Shown here in pieces: positions 42,489 to 51,711 of a stretch of DNA of 64,000 bases. A program made the translations under genes and the position numbers. Origin of the DNA: Paenibacillus sp. FSL R7-0337 (GTDB taxonomy: Bacteria; Bacillota; Bacilli; Paenibacillales; Paenibacillaceae); contig NZ_CP150218.1 of assembly GCF_037969875.1 (NCBI RefSeq), positions 6,324,001-6,388,000 on the forward strand, in the 5' to 3' direction. Every line of letters begins with the position of its first letter. The first letter of the stretch is position 1. Below the pieces are notes generated by a model that saw only the letters and a program-made list of their open reading frames with translations, did no database searches and had not been told where the DNA came from.

Positions 42489-45001
42489 TGGGGGGCGGGG
42501 ACGAGAAGGCGGTGTTGAGTGCCGAGGAAGGGCATGCCGTGAAGGGTGCTGCATTGAGAGCGGAGTCGGTGAATAGTGATGCCGTGCAGGATAGTACATT
42601 GAGAGCGGATTCCGTGAAGAGTACCGTGAAAAGTGGCCCGCCGGGCAGCAGAGGGGAGGTTGCGCAGGCCAACGTCCCCGCCTACTTTGATCCGCGTCAT
42701 TCCATCGTCCGTACCGCTGGAGATCATACAGAATCCATGCTGGCGGTTATAGCGAACCGCTATATTGGTGCGAATCCGCCGCAGCCTCCGGTCTACCGGG
42801 TGCATCTGGAGCACAGTTTTCCGCGGCTGGCGGATTGCCGGTACGAGATGAACCTGAAGGAGCGGCTGCCTGAACTGGAGGACGGGGAATTTGTCTATGT
42901 CTGGGGGAAGCTATGGAGCGATGCAGACAGCGAAATCCCGCTCGCCCTCAGCTGCTTCGGTCCGGTGACAGTCTATGTCAACGGCGTTTCCGTTTTTGCT
43001 TCCAATCTGAACGATGATGTGTTCCCGGACCGTAAGGCGTTCTTTCGTACCGGGCTGACGGCAGGCTGGAATCACTTCCTGCTGGAGTGTACCGCAGTCG
43101 GCACCGGCTGCGGCGGGATCTTCGGCACCGGGAGCGTGAAGGGCGCACCGCTGCATTGTCTGGCCCCGACTGCGGAGCGCAGCGGCTGCGAGGGCTGGAT
43201 CTACAGCGCGCCGCAGCAGAGCAGATGGGCCCTGCAGCCGGAGGGCTGCGGCGCTCCAGAGGGAGAGGCTGCGGCGCACCGCGCAGAGCCTTCGCAGCGC
43301 GTCTGCTGCGGAGAAGCCGCGGAGGCCGCCGAAGCTGCGCTGGCGGCCCGCTGTGCCTGGTATCCGGCGGCCGGATGGCCGGATGACGAGGCACAGCGCG
43401 GGAATCTCGCGCGCGTGCTCGGCGCGGAGCCCGGCGCGAAGGCGCTGGCCTGGAGCAGGCTTGCGGTGAGCGCGCCGGGCGGAATGAACGTCCGGCTGTC
43501 CCTCCGCAGCCGGGATGTAGCGGCACTCAAGGTCTACGTAGATGGCAGGCTTGCCGCCATCCAGTCCGAAGAGAGTGCCGGCCTTGAGTGCATGCTGCCG
43601 CTGAGCTTCGGCAGCCATGACCTGCTGGTCGAGGCCGTGTGCGGCGGCCCCGGGTGGGGCTTCCGCCTGGAAGCAGCAGAAGCAGTTCCCCGTGTCCGGG
43701 CGGGGGACACGGGAGGCAGTTCTTGTGTCCTTAAAAGCTCCACCGGCACACTGAAGCTGGTGAGTCCTTATCCGGTGGAAGGGCAGACCGGGCCATGGTT
43801 GTACCTGGGCCCGTTTCTACAATCGGCGGCACCGCAGCCTATGGAAGCGGTCTCTATGGATGCTCCCTTCGGTGAAGGGGCAGAGGAATGCTTTTGGCGG
43901 GTGGACCGTCCTGGCGGTGCAGTCAGGCCCTATCTGGAGAGTGCGCTGTACGGCCGCTGGAATTATCCGCTCGGGGTAACTCTATATGGTCTGCTGCGTA
44001 CCGGTCAGGCTCTGGCTGATCCTCATTATTCCGCTTATACTAGAGGACATATTGAGCAGTGTACCCGGCTTCATGCTTATTCGCTCTGGGACCGCAGCCG
44101 CTATGGTGCTCCGGGTATTAACCAGCAGCTGGCGCTCATGGACTCACTGGATGACTGCGGCTCCTTCGGTGCTACGATGCTCGCCGCCCATGCCGAACAG
44201 CCGCTGCATGGAGCGACCGAGACAGCGGCGTATATCGCCCGGTACATTCATGAGACGCAGTCCCGCGATGAGGAGGGGGCACTCTACCGGACACGGGGCA
44301 CCACCGACTTCATGCAGGGAACGATGTGGTGTGATGACCTGTATATGAGTACTCCATTCCTGAGCAGGTATTATAAGCTGACGGGAGATACCGCTTATCT
44401 GGATGATGCAGTGTCACAATTTCTCCATTACCGTAATCGGCTATTACAGCCGGAGCTTGGCATTATGCATCATGTGTATGACTACAAATTCAGCAAGCCG
44501 AACGGGGTAGCCTGGGGAAGAGGCAATGGCTGGGTGCTGTTCTCGCTGACTGAGCTGCTGGAGGTACTGCCGGAGCAACATCCGCAGCGGGAAGAACTGC
44601 TGGAGTATTACCGGCTGCTGTGCGAAGGATATTTACGGCTGCAGGACGCCGCAGGATTATGGCATCAGGTTCTGACCGATCCCGAATCTTATGCGGAGGC
44701 ATCCTGTTCCTCGATGTTCGTGTATGCTTTTGCGCGCGGCGTGCGCAGAGGTTGGCTGACAGAGCCGTATCCATATACCGGTGCAGCGTTACGCGGCTGG
44801 ACGGCACTGGCCGAGTACTGCATCGACCATCAGGGGAATGTCTATGGCGTCTGCCGGGGATCGGGCTATTCCTTCAACAAACTATATTACAAAGAACAAC
44901 TCACCTGGCAGCTTAACGATACTCACGGAATCGGAATAGTGCTGCTGGCCGGTATTGAAGTGCTTGAGCTCACACGGGGGCTGGAGGCGCAGCGCATATA
45001 A
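42488..45001 (+). CDS. GH105 unsaturated rhamnogalacturonyl hydrolase with N-terminal extension
   Basis: 837 residues. The C-terminal about 370 residues are the (alpha/alpha)6 GH105 barrel, which removes the unsaturated uronic acid left by lyases. Family hallmarks: catalytic D616 or neighbour in MWCDDLYMSTPF, HHVYDYKFSKPNGVAWGRGN, and GLWHQVLTDPESYAEASCSS. Typical YteR/YesR enzymes are about 370 residues, so roughly 460 extra N-terminal residues, beta-rich with a Cys- and Ala-rich segment, are additional. The first 60 residues are low complexity and encoded partly by a 45-base repeat. The ATG at 42488 follows GAGGTGG; it touches the preceding stop. Confidence 0.87.
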   Translation: MGGGDEKAVLSAEEGHAVKGAALRAESVNSDAVQDSTLRADSVKSTVKSGPPGSRGEVAQANVPAYFDPRHSIVRTAGDHTESMLAVIANRYIGANPPQPPVYRVHLEHSFPRLADCRYEMNLKERLPELEDGEFVYVWGKLWSDADSEIPLALSCFGPVTVYVNGVSVFASNLNDDVFPDRKAFFRTGLTAGWNHFLLECTAVGTGCGGIFGTGSVKGAPLHCLAPTAERSGCEGWIYSAPQQSRWALQPEGCGAPEGEAAAHRAEPSQRVCCGEAAEAAEAALAARCAWYPAAGWPDDEAQRGNLARVLGAEPGAKALAWSRLAVSAPGGMNVRLSLRSRDVAALKVYVDGRLAAIQSEESAGLECMLPLSFGSHDLLVEAVCGGPGWGFRLEAAEAVPRVRAGDTGGSSCVLKSSTGTLKLVSPYPVEGQTGPWLYLGPFLQSAAPQPMEAVSMDAPFGEGAEECFWRVDRPGGAVRPYLESALYGRWNYPLGVTLYGLLRTGQALADPHYSAYTRGHIEQCTRLHAYSLWDRSRYGAPGINQQLALMDSLDDCGSFGATMLAAHAEQPLHGATETAAYIARYIHETQSRDEEGALYRTRGTTDFMQGTMWCDDLYMSTPFLSRYYKLTGDTAYLDDAVSQFLHYRNRLLQPELGIMHHVYDYKFSKPNGVAWGRGNGWVLFSLTELLEVLPEQHPQREELLEYYRLLCEGYLRLQDAAGLWHQVLTDPESYAEASCSSMFVYAFARGVRRGWLTEPYPYTGAALRGWTALAEYCIDHQGNVYGVCRGSGYSFNKLYYKEQLTWQLNDTHGIGIVLLAGIEVLELTRGLEAQRI

Positions 45002-45016
45002 GGGGAGCAGGCCAAA

Positions 45017-45145
45017 TTTAAAGGGATAAATCCCATTGATTCAGCTGAAAGTGGGCGGTGAGCGAAAATGAGAGGGATAAATCCCATTGATGCGGATAAA
45101 AGTGGATGATGAGCCAAAATAAAAGGGATAAATCCCTCTAAGCCG
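45017..45145. repeat. 51-bp repeat array (GGGATAAATCCC family), locus B
   Basis: Three units with cores at 45026, 45077 and 45128, exactly 51 bases apart; GGGAT and ATCCC are inverted arms. The family is the same as at 23.9 kb. Together with the next array it fills the gene-free stretch 45002-45426. Confidence 0.85.
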
Positions 45146-45149
45146 TCAG

Positions 45150-45335
45150 AATGAAGAGCACAAGTGCACTTGAATTCGTCAAAAGCCGGCCTGGAACGTA
45201 AATGAGGAGCACAAGTGCACTTGAATTTGCCAAAAGCAGGCCTGGAGCGTAAATGAGGAGCACAAGTGCCCCTGAATTTGCCAAAAGCAGGCCTAGAGCG
45301 TATACGAAGCGCACAAATACCCCTGAATCTCCCAT
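45150..45335. repeat. 51-bp repeat array (CAAGTGCACTTG family), locus B
   Basis: Four units with cores at 45164, 45215, 45266 and about 45317, 51 bases apart. The first two contain the perfect palindrome CAAGTGCACTTG; later ones decay. The unit is related to the 13-copy array at 24 kb (AGGAGCACAAGTGCAC shared) but with a different second half (CCAAAAGCAGGCCTGGAGCG). Confidence 0.88.
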
Positions 45336-45340
45336 AGGCA

Positions 45341-45387
45341 CGCAAAAACCCCGCAGGCGAAATTTGCTTCCTGCGGTTTTTTGCGCG
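45341..45387. terminator. Strong terminator at the end of the pectin locus
   Basis: CGCAAAAACCCCGCAGG (45341-45357) pairs with CCTGCGGTTTTTTGCG (45370-45385). A-rich and T-rich arm ends suggest it serves both the GH105 transcript and the minus-strand small gene. Confidence 0.85.
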
Positions 45388-45426
45388 GAGTGCCTTATGG
45401 GTATGTAGCACAGGCGAGCTGAGCGG

Positions 45427-45606
45427 TTAATCCTTATCGATCAGCTCCAGCTTTTCAAGGATCTTAAGGGTGGTAATGGCAGATAGCTGCACAGCTAATT
45501 GAATGCTGGCCTGGCTGTTTCCACTCTGCTCCAAGGCAGCTTGGTTTTCGGATAACACATCTTCCGTCACCTGCTGGATCAGACTTTTGACGATCTCGTT
45601 ATTCAT
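45427..45606 (-). CDS. 59-residue protein of unknown function
   Basis: Short frame MNNEIVKSLIQQVTEDVLSE, then NQAALEQSGNSQASIQLAVQ, ending LEKLELIDKD. A strong GGAGGAG site lies six to seven bases before the ATG, and the reading frame has good codon usage, which supports translation. It is hydrophilic and helical, without signal peptide or cysteine. It lies between the terminator at 45341 and the divergent MATE gene. I recognise no family. Confidence 0.6.
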   Translation of the reverse strand: MNNEIVKSLIQQVTEDVLSENQAALEQSGNSQASIQLAVQLSAITTLKILEKLELIDKD

Positions 45607-45766
45607 AATAGGCTCCTCCTTCCGAAAGTAAATACTCTCATTCTATATTTCGGCCGGACCCAGGATTTTACTTAGGGAGCAGGGAATGTTATCCGGTAAT
45701 CTGAACGAAATCCACACTTAACACAGACTTGAAGCGGAATCTGTAGTAAACTGGAAGGAATGTATT

Positions 45767-47194
45767 GTGTGCCTGCAATTATTCTACAGAAAAGAATGTG
45801 ATCAATGTATGCAGCTTCAAGCTCCTCAACCGGCCAAGAAATGGCTGGAAAAATATCTGTCCGGAGACAGCATGGATTACCGGCAAATTATCGCCTTGTT
45901 TCTGCCTATTCTCATTGACCAGGCTTTCATTATCGGACTGAATCTGGTCAACACTGCGATGATCAGCTCGTCAGGGATGGCGGCGGTCAGTGCGGTGAAT
46001 ATGGTGGATTCCCTGAATATTTTTCTGATCAATGTGTTTGTGGCGATTGCGACCGGGGGGACGGTGGTGGTTGCGCAGTATAAAGGAAGCGGGAATGACC
46101 GCATGGTCTCCCAGGCTACAGCCGGCTCGGTAACCTCGGTCTCGCTGCTTGCGGTGGGTATTGGTCTGCTGCTGATGTCCTTCCATACGCCTATTCTGAA
46201 TCTGCTGTTCGGGACGGCTTCCGCCGATGTGCTGGACAATGCCCGGGTCTATATGATCGGCAGCAGCATCTCTTATCTGGGGATTGCCGTGGTTCAGGCC
46301 GTATGCGGTGCGCTGCGGGGCGTAGGCCGGACGCGGGCTTCGCTGATGCTGTCGCTGATTATGAACGTGCTGTACGTTATCCTCAACGTCGTCTTTATTA
46401 ACCTGCTGGACATGGGTGTGCTGGGCATGACATTTGCGGTCAATATTGCGCGTTATGTGGGGATGGCCTGTGCCTTGATCTATCTGTTCAAGTTCGATTC
46501 GGTGCTGCGTGTGCGGTTCCGCGACCTGTTCCATGTACCGCTTACGATGCTGCGCAAAATCATGTTCATCGGCGTACCGTTCGCCGCAGAGCAGATGTTC
46601 TTCAACGGCGGTAAGCTGTTGACGCAAATCTTCATTGTCAGTCTGGGCACGTATGCCATCGCCACTAATGCGATTGCCGGATCGCTGGCGATGGTCTTTC
46701 AGATTCCGGCCAGTGCGCTGTCGCTGACGATTGTGACCGTGGTCGGCCAGTGTATCGGACGGGGGGATGTGGCGGATGCCCGGAAGTTCATCAAGTCCTT
46801 CCTGTGGATCGGTTCCGCCTCTTACGCCTTGGTGGCCTTGATCCTGATGCCGCTGTTCCACCCGCTGGTGTCTATTTTCTCCCCGCCTGCGGAGATTATC
46901 GATGATCTGTTCGTGGTGCTGCTGGTCAATGCGATTGCCCAGATTCCGCTCTGGGCGTTCAGCTTCATTCTGCCGTCTGCCCTGCGGGCAGCGGGAGATT
47001 CCCGCTTCACCTCAATTGCTTCAATGCTGACCATGTGGCTGTTCCGGGTGGTGTTCGGCTATATTCTCGGAATTGTACTGGGGTACGGGGTGCTGGGGGT
47101 ATGGCTGGCGATGAACTGCGAGTGGGCGGTCCGAGGAGCAGTATTCCTGTGGCGCTTCCGGGGCAAGAAGTGGTATGCGCACAAGCTGATCTAG
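45767..47194 (+). CDS. MATE-family efflux transporter
   Basis: About 475 residues with twelve predicted membrane spans in two MatE halves. Family features include the first span LFLPILIDQAFIIGLNLVNT, GGTVVVAQYKGSGND, QAVCGALRGVGRTRAS after the sixth span, and FILPSALRAAGDSRFTS in the second half. It would export drugs or metabolites by cation antiport; the substrate cannot be told. GTG 45767 is used with GGAAGGA upstream; an ATG at 45809 is an alternative that loses 14 residues before the first span. Confidence 0.88.
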   Translation: MCLQLFYRKECDQCMQLQAPQPAKKWLEKYLSGDSMDYRQIIALFLPILIDQAFIIGLNLVNTAMISSSGMAAVSAVNMVDSLNIFLINVFVAIATGGTVVVAQYKGSGNDRMVSQATAGSVTSVSLLAVGIGLLLMSFHTPILNLLFGTASADVLDNARVYMIGSSISYLGIAVVQAVCGALRGVGRTRASLMLSLIMNVLYVILNVVFINLLDMGVLGMTFAVNIARYVGMACALIYLFKFDSVLRVRFRDLFHVPLTMLRKIMFIGVPFAAEQMFFNGGKLLTQIFIVSLGTYAIATNAIAGSLAMVFQIPASALSLTIVTVVGQCIGRGDVADARKFIKSFLWIGSASYALVALILMPLFHPLVSIFSPPAEIIDDLFVVLLVNAIAQIPLWAFSFILPSALRAAGDSRFTSIASMLTMWLFRVVFGYILGIVLGYGVLGVWLAMNCEWAVRGAVFLWRFRGKKWYAHKLI

Positions 47195-47206
47195 ATCCTG
47201 CTGGTA

Positions 47207-47237
47207 AGAAGACTCCTAATTCAGGGGTCTTCTTTGC
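47207..47237 (+). terminator. Rho-independent terminator after the MATE gene
   Basis: AGAAGACTCCT (47207-47217) pairs with AGGGGTCTTCT (47223-47233) around a 5-base loop, followed by a few T. Confidence 0.72.
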
Positions 47238-47355
47238 TGTGCAGTAAGCCGGAATCATCTATAAAAAGCACGGTACAACCTTTAGTTTCAGGTAAGACGC
47301 ACTTGGGTCCGTATGCTACGATTTGGGTGGTGAAGGGGGAGGCTTCCACATTAGC

Positions 47356-47370
47356 TGTAAGCGCTTAACT
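47356..47370. promoter_or_regulatory. cre-like site for CcpA upstream of the xylanase
   Basis: TGTAAGCGCTTAACT matches the catabolite-responsive element consensus TGNNARCGNWWWCA apart from the end. It lies 37 bases before the xylanase ATG, where CcpA binding would repress. Carbon catabolite control is expected for a xylanase. Confidence 0.65.
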
Positions 47371-47406
47371 CATTGAAACCCAAATTCATACAGAGGAGTG
47401 CAATGC

Positions 47407-50400
47407 ATGAAGAGAATAATCAAGCAAGTCTCTCTGGTGCTGCTGGCAGCCCTTCTGCTTCTTCCGGCAGGCGGTTATCTTCCGGCTGCTCAGGCAGCCG
47501 AGGCACAGACCACGGTATATCATGAGACCTTCGCGAATGGGGCAGGTAAGACGAGCCACTCAGGGGGAGCAATCCTGAGTGCGGTTAAGGAGGTTCCTTT
47601 TGCAGGGAATGCCGATGGTGCAGCATTATACGTAAACAACCGGAAGGACAACTGGGATGGAGTTGATTTCAAATTTACCGATCTCGGTCTCCAGCATGGG
47701 AAAACGTACACCGTAACGGCTGTTGTCTACGTTGACGCGAAGGTGACCCTCCCAGAGGGAGCAGAAGCAGCGCTGCAGACAGTGAACAGCTACGGGAATT
47801 ATGCAGCAATACCCTATGTGGCAGGGCAATCGGTCACACTGACGAAGACATTTACTGTGGACACGAGTGCCACGGACTCTACTAAGAGAGACCATTCCTT
47901 GCGCATCAACTCCAACGAAAAGGGAGCCACAGTACCCTTCTACCTTGGCGATCTTCTGATAACGGCAGAGTCCGCTCCGGGCGGCGGGGAAGAGCCTGTG
48001 CGTGAACCGGCTTTGCCGTTCAGCAAGGTTACTTTTGAAGATCAGCAATTGGGCGGCTTCACCGGCAGAGCCGGAACCGAGACGGTAACTGTAACGAATG
48101 AAGCGAATCATACAGAGGGCGGTTCGTATTCCCTGAAGGTCGAGGGCAGAAGCAACACCTGGCACGGGCCTTCCCTGCGTGTGGAGAAGTATGTGGACAA
48201 GGGCAGCGAATATACCCTGTCTGCCTGGGTGAAGCTGATCGAACCGGCGAGCGCACAGCTCCAGCTGTCCACACAGGTGGGGAACGATACAGGAGCGAGT
48301 TATGTGGCGCTGTCTCCCAAGACGATCAGTACGGCTGACGGCTGGGTGAAATATGAGGGCAGCTACCGCTATAACAGTGTGGGCGGCGAACATCTGACCC
48401 TGTACATTGAGAGTTCCAATAATGCAACCGCTTCCTTTTATATCGATGATATTAATTTCGAGCATACCGGTACCGCTCCGGTGGATATTCAGAGAGATCT
48501 GATTCCGCTAAAAACAGCCTATCAAAAAGACTTCCTGATCGGCAACGCGTTATCCGCCGAGGATCTGGAAGGTGTGCGGCTGGACCTGCTGAAAATGCAT
48601 CACAACGTTGCTACCGCAGGTAATGCCATGAAGCCGGATGCGCTGCAGCCGACCAAGGGCAATTTCACTTTTACAGCGGCGGATGCGATGGTGAACAAGG
48701 TGCTTGCCGAAGGCATGAAGATGCACGGGCATGTGCTGGTCTGGCATCAGCAGTCTCCTGCATGGATGAATACGTCAACGGATGGAGCGGGCAAAAGCGT
48801 TCCACTGGGGCGTGACGAAGCCCTCGCTAACCTGAGAGAGCACATTAAGAGAGTTATGGAGCATTTCGGAGACCGGGTGATCTCCTGGGATGTAGTCAAC
48901 GAAGCTATGAATGATAACCCGTCCAATCCGAATAACTGGCAAGCGGCGCTGCGTAAGGCTCCGTGGTATGATGCTATCGGCCCGGACTATCTGGAGCAGG
49001 CGTTCCTGGCGGCCAGAGAAGTGCTGGACCAGCATCCGGAATGGGATATCAAGCTGTATTATAACGATTACAATGATGATAACCAGAACAAGGCCCAGGC
49101 CATCTACAGTATGGTTAAGGAACTGAATGAGAAGTACGCGCTGACCCATCCAGGCAAGCTGTTGATTGATGGTGTGGGAATGCAGGCGCACTACAATATC
49201 AATACCAATCCAGATAACGTCAAGCTGTCGCTGGAGAAGTTCATCTCCCTTGGCGTAGAGGTTAGTATTACCGAGCTGGATATTCAGGCTGGCAGCGGGA
49301 ATAAGCAGACGGAGAAGGAACAGATTGCCCAGGGCTATCTGTATGCCAAATTAATGGATATTTACAAGGCCCATGCTGACCATATCGCGCGGGTAACCTT
49401 CTGGGGCATGGATGACCGCACAAGCTGGAGAGCGGAGTCAAGCCCGCTTCTGTTCGACAGGGATTTGCAGGCGAAGCCGGCCTACTACGCAGTCATTGAT
49501 CCGGCCAAATTCATGGCTGAGCATGAGCCGGATACAGCGGAAGCCAACGTGTCAGAGGCGGTCTACGGCACGCCGGTAATTGACGGAACAGCGGATGGCA
49601 TCTGGGCTTCTGCGCCCGAGATGGCTGTGAACCGTTATCAGATGGCCTGGCAGGGCGCAAGCGGAACCACGCGTACCCTGTGGGATGACCAGAATCTGTA
49701 TGTGCTGGTCCAAGTGAATGACGCTCAATTGGACAAGAGCAATGTGAATCCATGGGAGCAGGACTCTGTCGAGATTTTCCTGGATGAGAATTTCGGCCGC
49801 ACGACCTTCTATGAGAGCGATGACGGACAATACCGGGTCAATTACGACAATGAAGCCTCCTTCAGTCCGGCAGCCATTGGTGCAGGCTTCGAGTCGGCAA
49901 CCAAGGTAACCGGAACTAACTATACGCTTGAAATGAAGATTCCGTTCAAAAAAATCACGCCAGCCGGCGGCACCAAGGTCGGCTTCGACACTCAGATCAA
50001 CGATGCCAAGAGCGGCGTCCGGCAAAGTGTGGCCGCCTGGAATGATACCACCGGCAACGGCTATCAGGACACCTCCGTCTTCGGCGTGCTGAAGCTTAAG
50101 GCCAAAGACGGCGCTGAACCGCCGACGAAGCCGACTCCAACGCCAACGCCAACGCCAACACCAACGGTAACGCCAACGCCAAAACCGGAAGCAACGCCGG
50201 AACCAACAGCTACACCGGCACCAGTATCCGGCGGTACCAGCTACAGCAGTACGCCTGCACCTAAGACTGCACAGATGGACAGCAAGGATGGTGTGGTGAC
50301 GCTCAGACCTGTGGTGAAGACCGTAGGCACAGAGGCGAAGGCTGTAGTTACGGCTGAGCTGTGGCAGCAAGCCCTGAAGCAGGCGGCCCCGGCAGCAGAC

Positions 50401-51438
50401 GGACGGAAGCAGATCATCATCGATCTGGCGAACCTGACCGGCGTGGCTTCCTATGAAGCCCAGTTGCCGCTTCAAGGCCTGAAGACACAGGAGAAGTACC
50501 TGCTTGTCTTCCAGAACGGCCTCGCTACGCTGTCCATTCCAAGTGAGCAGCTCGCAGGGGTTACAGCAACCACTGAATATGTTAGCATCCGGGTCAAGCA
50601 ATCCACAGCCGAAGGTCTGAATGCCGCTGCTCTCCAGCAGACCGGCAGCCGTCCGGTGGTGGAGCTGAGTCTGCTTGCAGACGGGCAGAAGGTAGCCTTG
50701 CCTGGCAGCAGCGCGATGACCGTCTCTATTCCTTACAAAGCGTCAGCGGAAGAGCAGAGTGGACTTGATTCCCTGCTGGTCCGTTCGCTCACCGGTAACG
50801 GTACGTTGTCTGCTGTGGTGAACAGCCGTTACGAGGCAGCGAAGGAAGCGCTGGTGTTCCGTACTCCGGAGTTCGGCACATTTGCCGCAGCTTTCGCTCC
50901 GCCGTCCTTTACAGATCTCGGCAGCCTGTCATGGGCGAAGCAGGCAGCTTCTGCCATGGCTGCGCGCGATATCATTCCGGGCGGCATCAGCTTCATGCCT
51001 GCGGCTCCTATGAACAGAGCAGACTTCACAGCCTCGCTGATGAAGGTGCTGGAGCTTAAGGCTGCTGCTGAAGCAGTTACAGGCTTCAGCGATGTCCAGA
51101 ATAACGCGGCATACAGCAAGGAGCTTGCGGCGGCGAAGCAGCTCGGTATCGTCACAGGCTATGCGGGCGATACCTTCAAGCCAGCGGGCGTCATCACCCG
51201 TCAGGAGATGATGGTAATTGCAGCGCGTGCCCTGAAGGCGGCCGGAATCACGGCTGAAGGCAACGGATCAATTGCATCATACACCGATGCCGGTCAAATC
51301 TCCGCCTATGCCAAGGACAGCGTATCCGCCTTGCTGAAATACGGTGTAGTGAACGGTAAGACGGGCAAGCTTGCCCCGGGGGACACCCTCTCCCGTGCGG
51401 AAGCTGCGGTGATTCTGTACCGGATCTGGAAGCTGTAA
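47407..51438 (+). CDS. Cell-surface GH10 endo-1,4-beta-xylanase with CBMs and SLH anchor
   Basis: 1,343-residue modular enzyme. In order: signal peptide (MKRIIKQVSLVLLAALLLLP to QAAEA); two CBM22/CBM4_9-like modules (about 35-190 and 200-350); GH10 barrel (about 360-700) with acid/base E499 in WDVVNEAMND and nucleophile E623 in SITELDI; a CBM9-type module (about 715-895); a Pro-Thr linker (about 905-940); a region of unknown fold; and three SLH repeats (about 1168-1343) with NRAD, TRQE and SRAE variants. It should hydrolyse xylan at the cell surface. The ATG at 47407 follows AGAGGAG by eight bases; an upstream in-frame GTG sits on that site. The cre-like site lies upstream. Confidence 0.94.
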   Translation: MKRIIKQVSLVLLAALLLLPAGGYLPAAQAAEAQTTVYHETFANGAGKTSHSGGAILSAVKEVPFAGNADGAALYVNNRKDNWDGVDFKFTDLGLQHGKTYTVTAVVYVDAKVTLPEGAEAALQTVNSYGNYAAIPYVAGQSVTLTKTFTVDTSATDSTKRDHSLRINSNEKGATVPFYLGDLLITAESAPGGGEEPVREPALPFSKVTFEDQQLGGFTGRAGTETVTVTNEANHTEGGSYSLKVEGRSNTWHGPSLRVEKYVDKGSEYTLSAWVKLIEPASAQLQLSTQVGNDTGASYVALSPKTISTADGWVKYEGSYRYNSVGGEHLTLYIESSNNATASFYIDDINFEHTGTAPVDIQRDLIPLKTAYQKDFLIGNALSAEDLEGVRLDLLKMHHNVATAGNAMKPDALQPTKGNFTFTAADAMVNKVLAEGMKMHGHVLVWHQQSPAWMNTSTDGAGKSVPLGRDEALANLREHIKRVMEHFGDRVISWDVVNEAMNDNPSNPNNWQAALRKAPWYDAIGPDYLEQAFLAAREVLDQHPEWDIKLYYNDYNDDNQNKAQAIYSMVKELNEKYALTHPGKLLIDGVGMQAHYNINTNPDNVKLSLEKFISLGVEVSITELDIQAGSGNKQTEKEQIAQGYLYAKLMDIYKAHADHIARVTFWGMDDRTSWRAESSPLLFDRDLQAKPAYYAVIDPAKFMAEHEPDTAEANVSEAVYGTPVIDGTADGIWASAPEMAVNRYQMAWQGASGTTRTLWDDQNLYVLVQVNDAQLDKSNVNPWEQDSVEIFLDENFGRTTFYESDDGQYRVNYDNEASFSPAAIGAGFESATKVTGTNYTLEMKIPFKKITPAGGTKVGFDTQINDAKSGVRQSVAAWNDTTGNGYQDTSVFGVLKLKAKDGAEPPTKPTPTPTPTPTPTVTPTPKPEATPEPTATPAPVSGGTSYSSTPAPKTAQMDSKDGVVTLRPVVKTVGTEAKAVVTAELWQQALKQAAPAADGRKQIIIDLANLTGVASYEAQLPLQGLKTQEKYLLVFQNGLATLSIPSEQLAGVTATTEYVSIRVKQSTAEGLNAAALQQTGSRPVVELSLLADGQKVALPGSSAMTVSIPYKASAEEQSGLDSLLVRSLTGNGTLSAVVNSRYEAAKEALVFRTPEFGTFAAAFAPPSFTDLGSLSWAKQAASAMAARDIIPGGISFMPAAPMNRADFTASLMKVLELKAAAEAVTGFSDVQNNAAYSKELAAAKQLGIVTGYAGDTFKPAGVITRQEMMVIAARALKAAGITAEGNGSIASYTDAGQISAYAKDSVSALLKYGVVNGKTGKLAPGDTLSRAEAAVILYRIWKL

Positions 51439-51459
51439 AGTTACTTCTATAAGAAAGAG

Positions 51460-51503
51460 AAACAGCCAGTCGCCGGGGATTTCCGGTGGCTGGCTGTTTG
51501 GGT
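51460..51503 (+). terminator. Rho-independent terminator of the xylanase gene
   Basis: AAACAGCCAGTCGCCGG (51460-51476) pairs with CCGGTGGCTGGCTGTTT (51483-51499) around a 6-base loop. The rest of the gap to 51711 holds no convincing gene, only a short frame ending near 51704 that may be a remnant. Confidence 0.85.
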
Positions 51504-51711
51504 ATGCCGAGTTGCAATACTTGCAACATTAGCCCCACATCAAATAATTAAGGGCGAATAGCCTAAACGGTAAAGTAATGCCCCTCATCCAGATCAGCAA
51601 TCAGTCCCGGCTGCACCGGCTGCCAGCACGACAGTGGCAAGATGCTTTTGACAGATAAGCACAAGGCGCAGGAGATGCTGGAGAAATGGCATGAAGGTTC
51701 ATAACAAGTAT

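Noticed and set aside
45971..46861. 296-codon minus-strand frame inside the MATE gene
   Set aside because: Antisense of membrane-helix codons gives His/Gln/Arg-rich nonsense.
51650..51704. Short frame MLLTDKHKAQEMLEKWHEGS before the TetR gene
   Set aside because: Twenty residues with no ribosome site or recognised family; at most a remnant.
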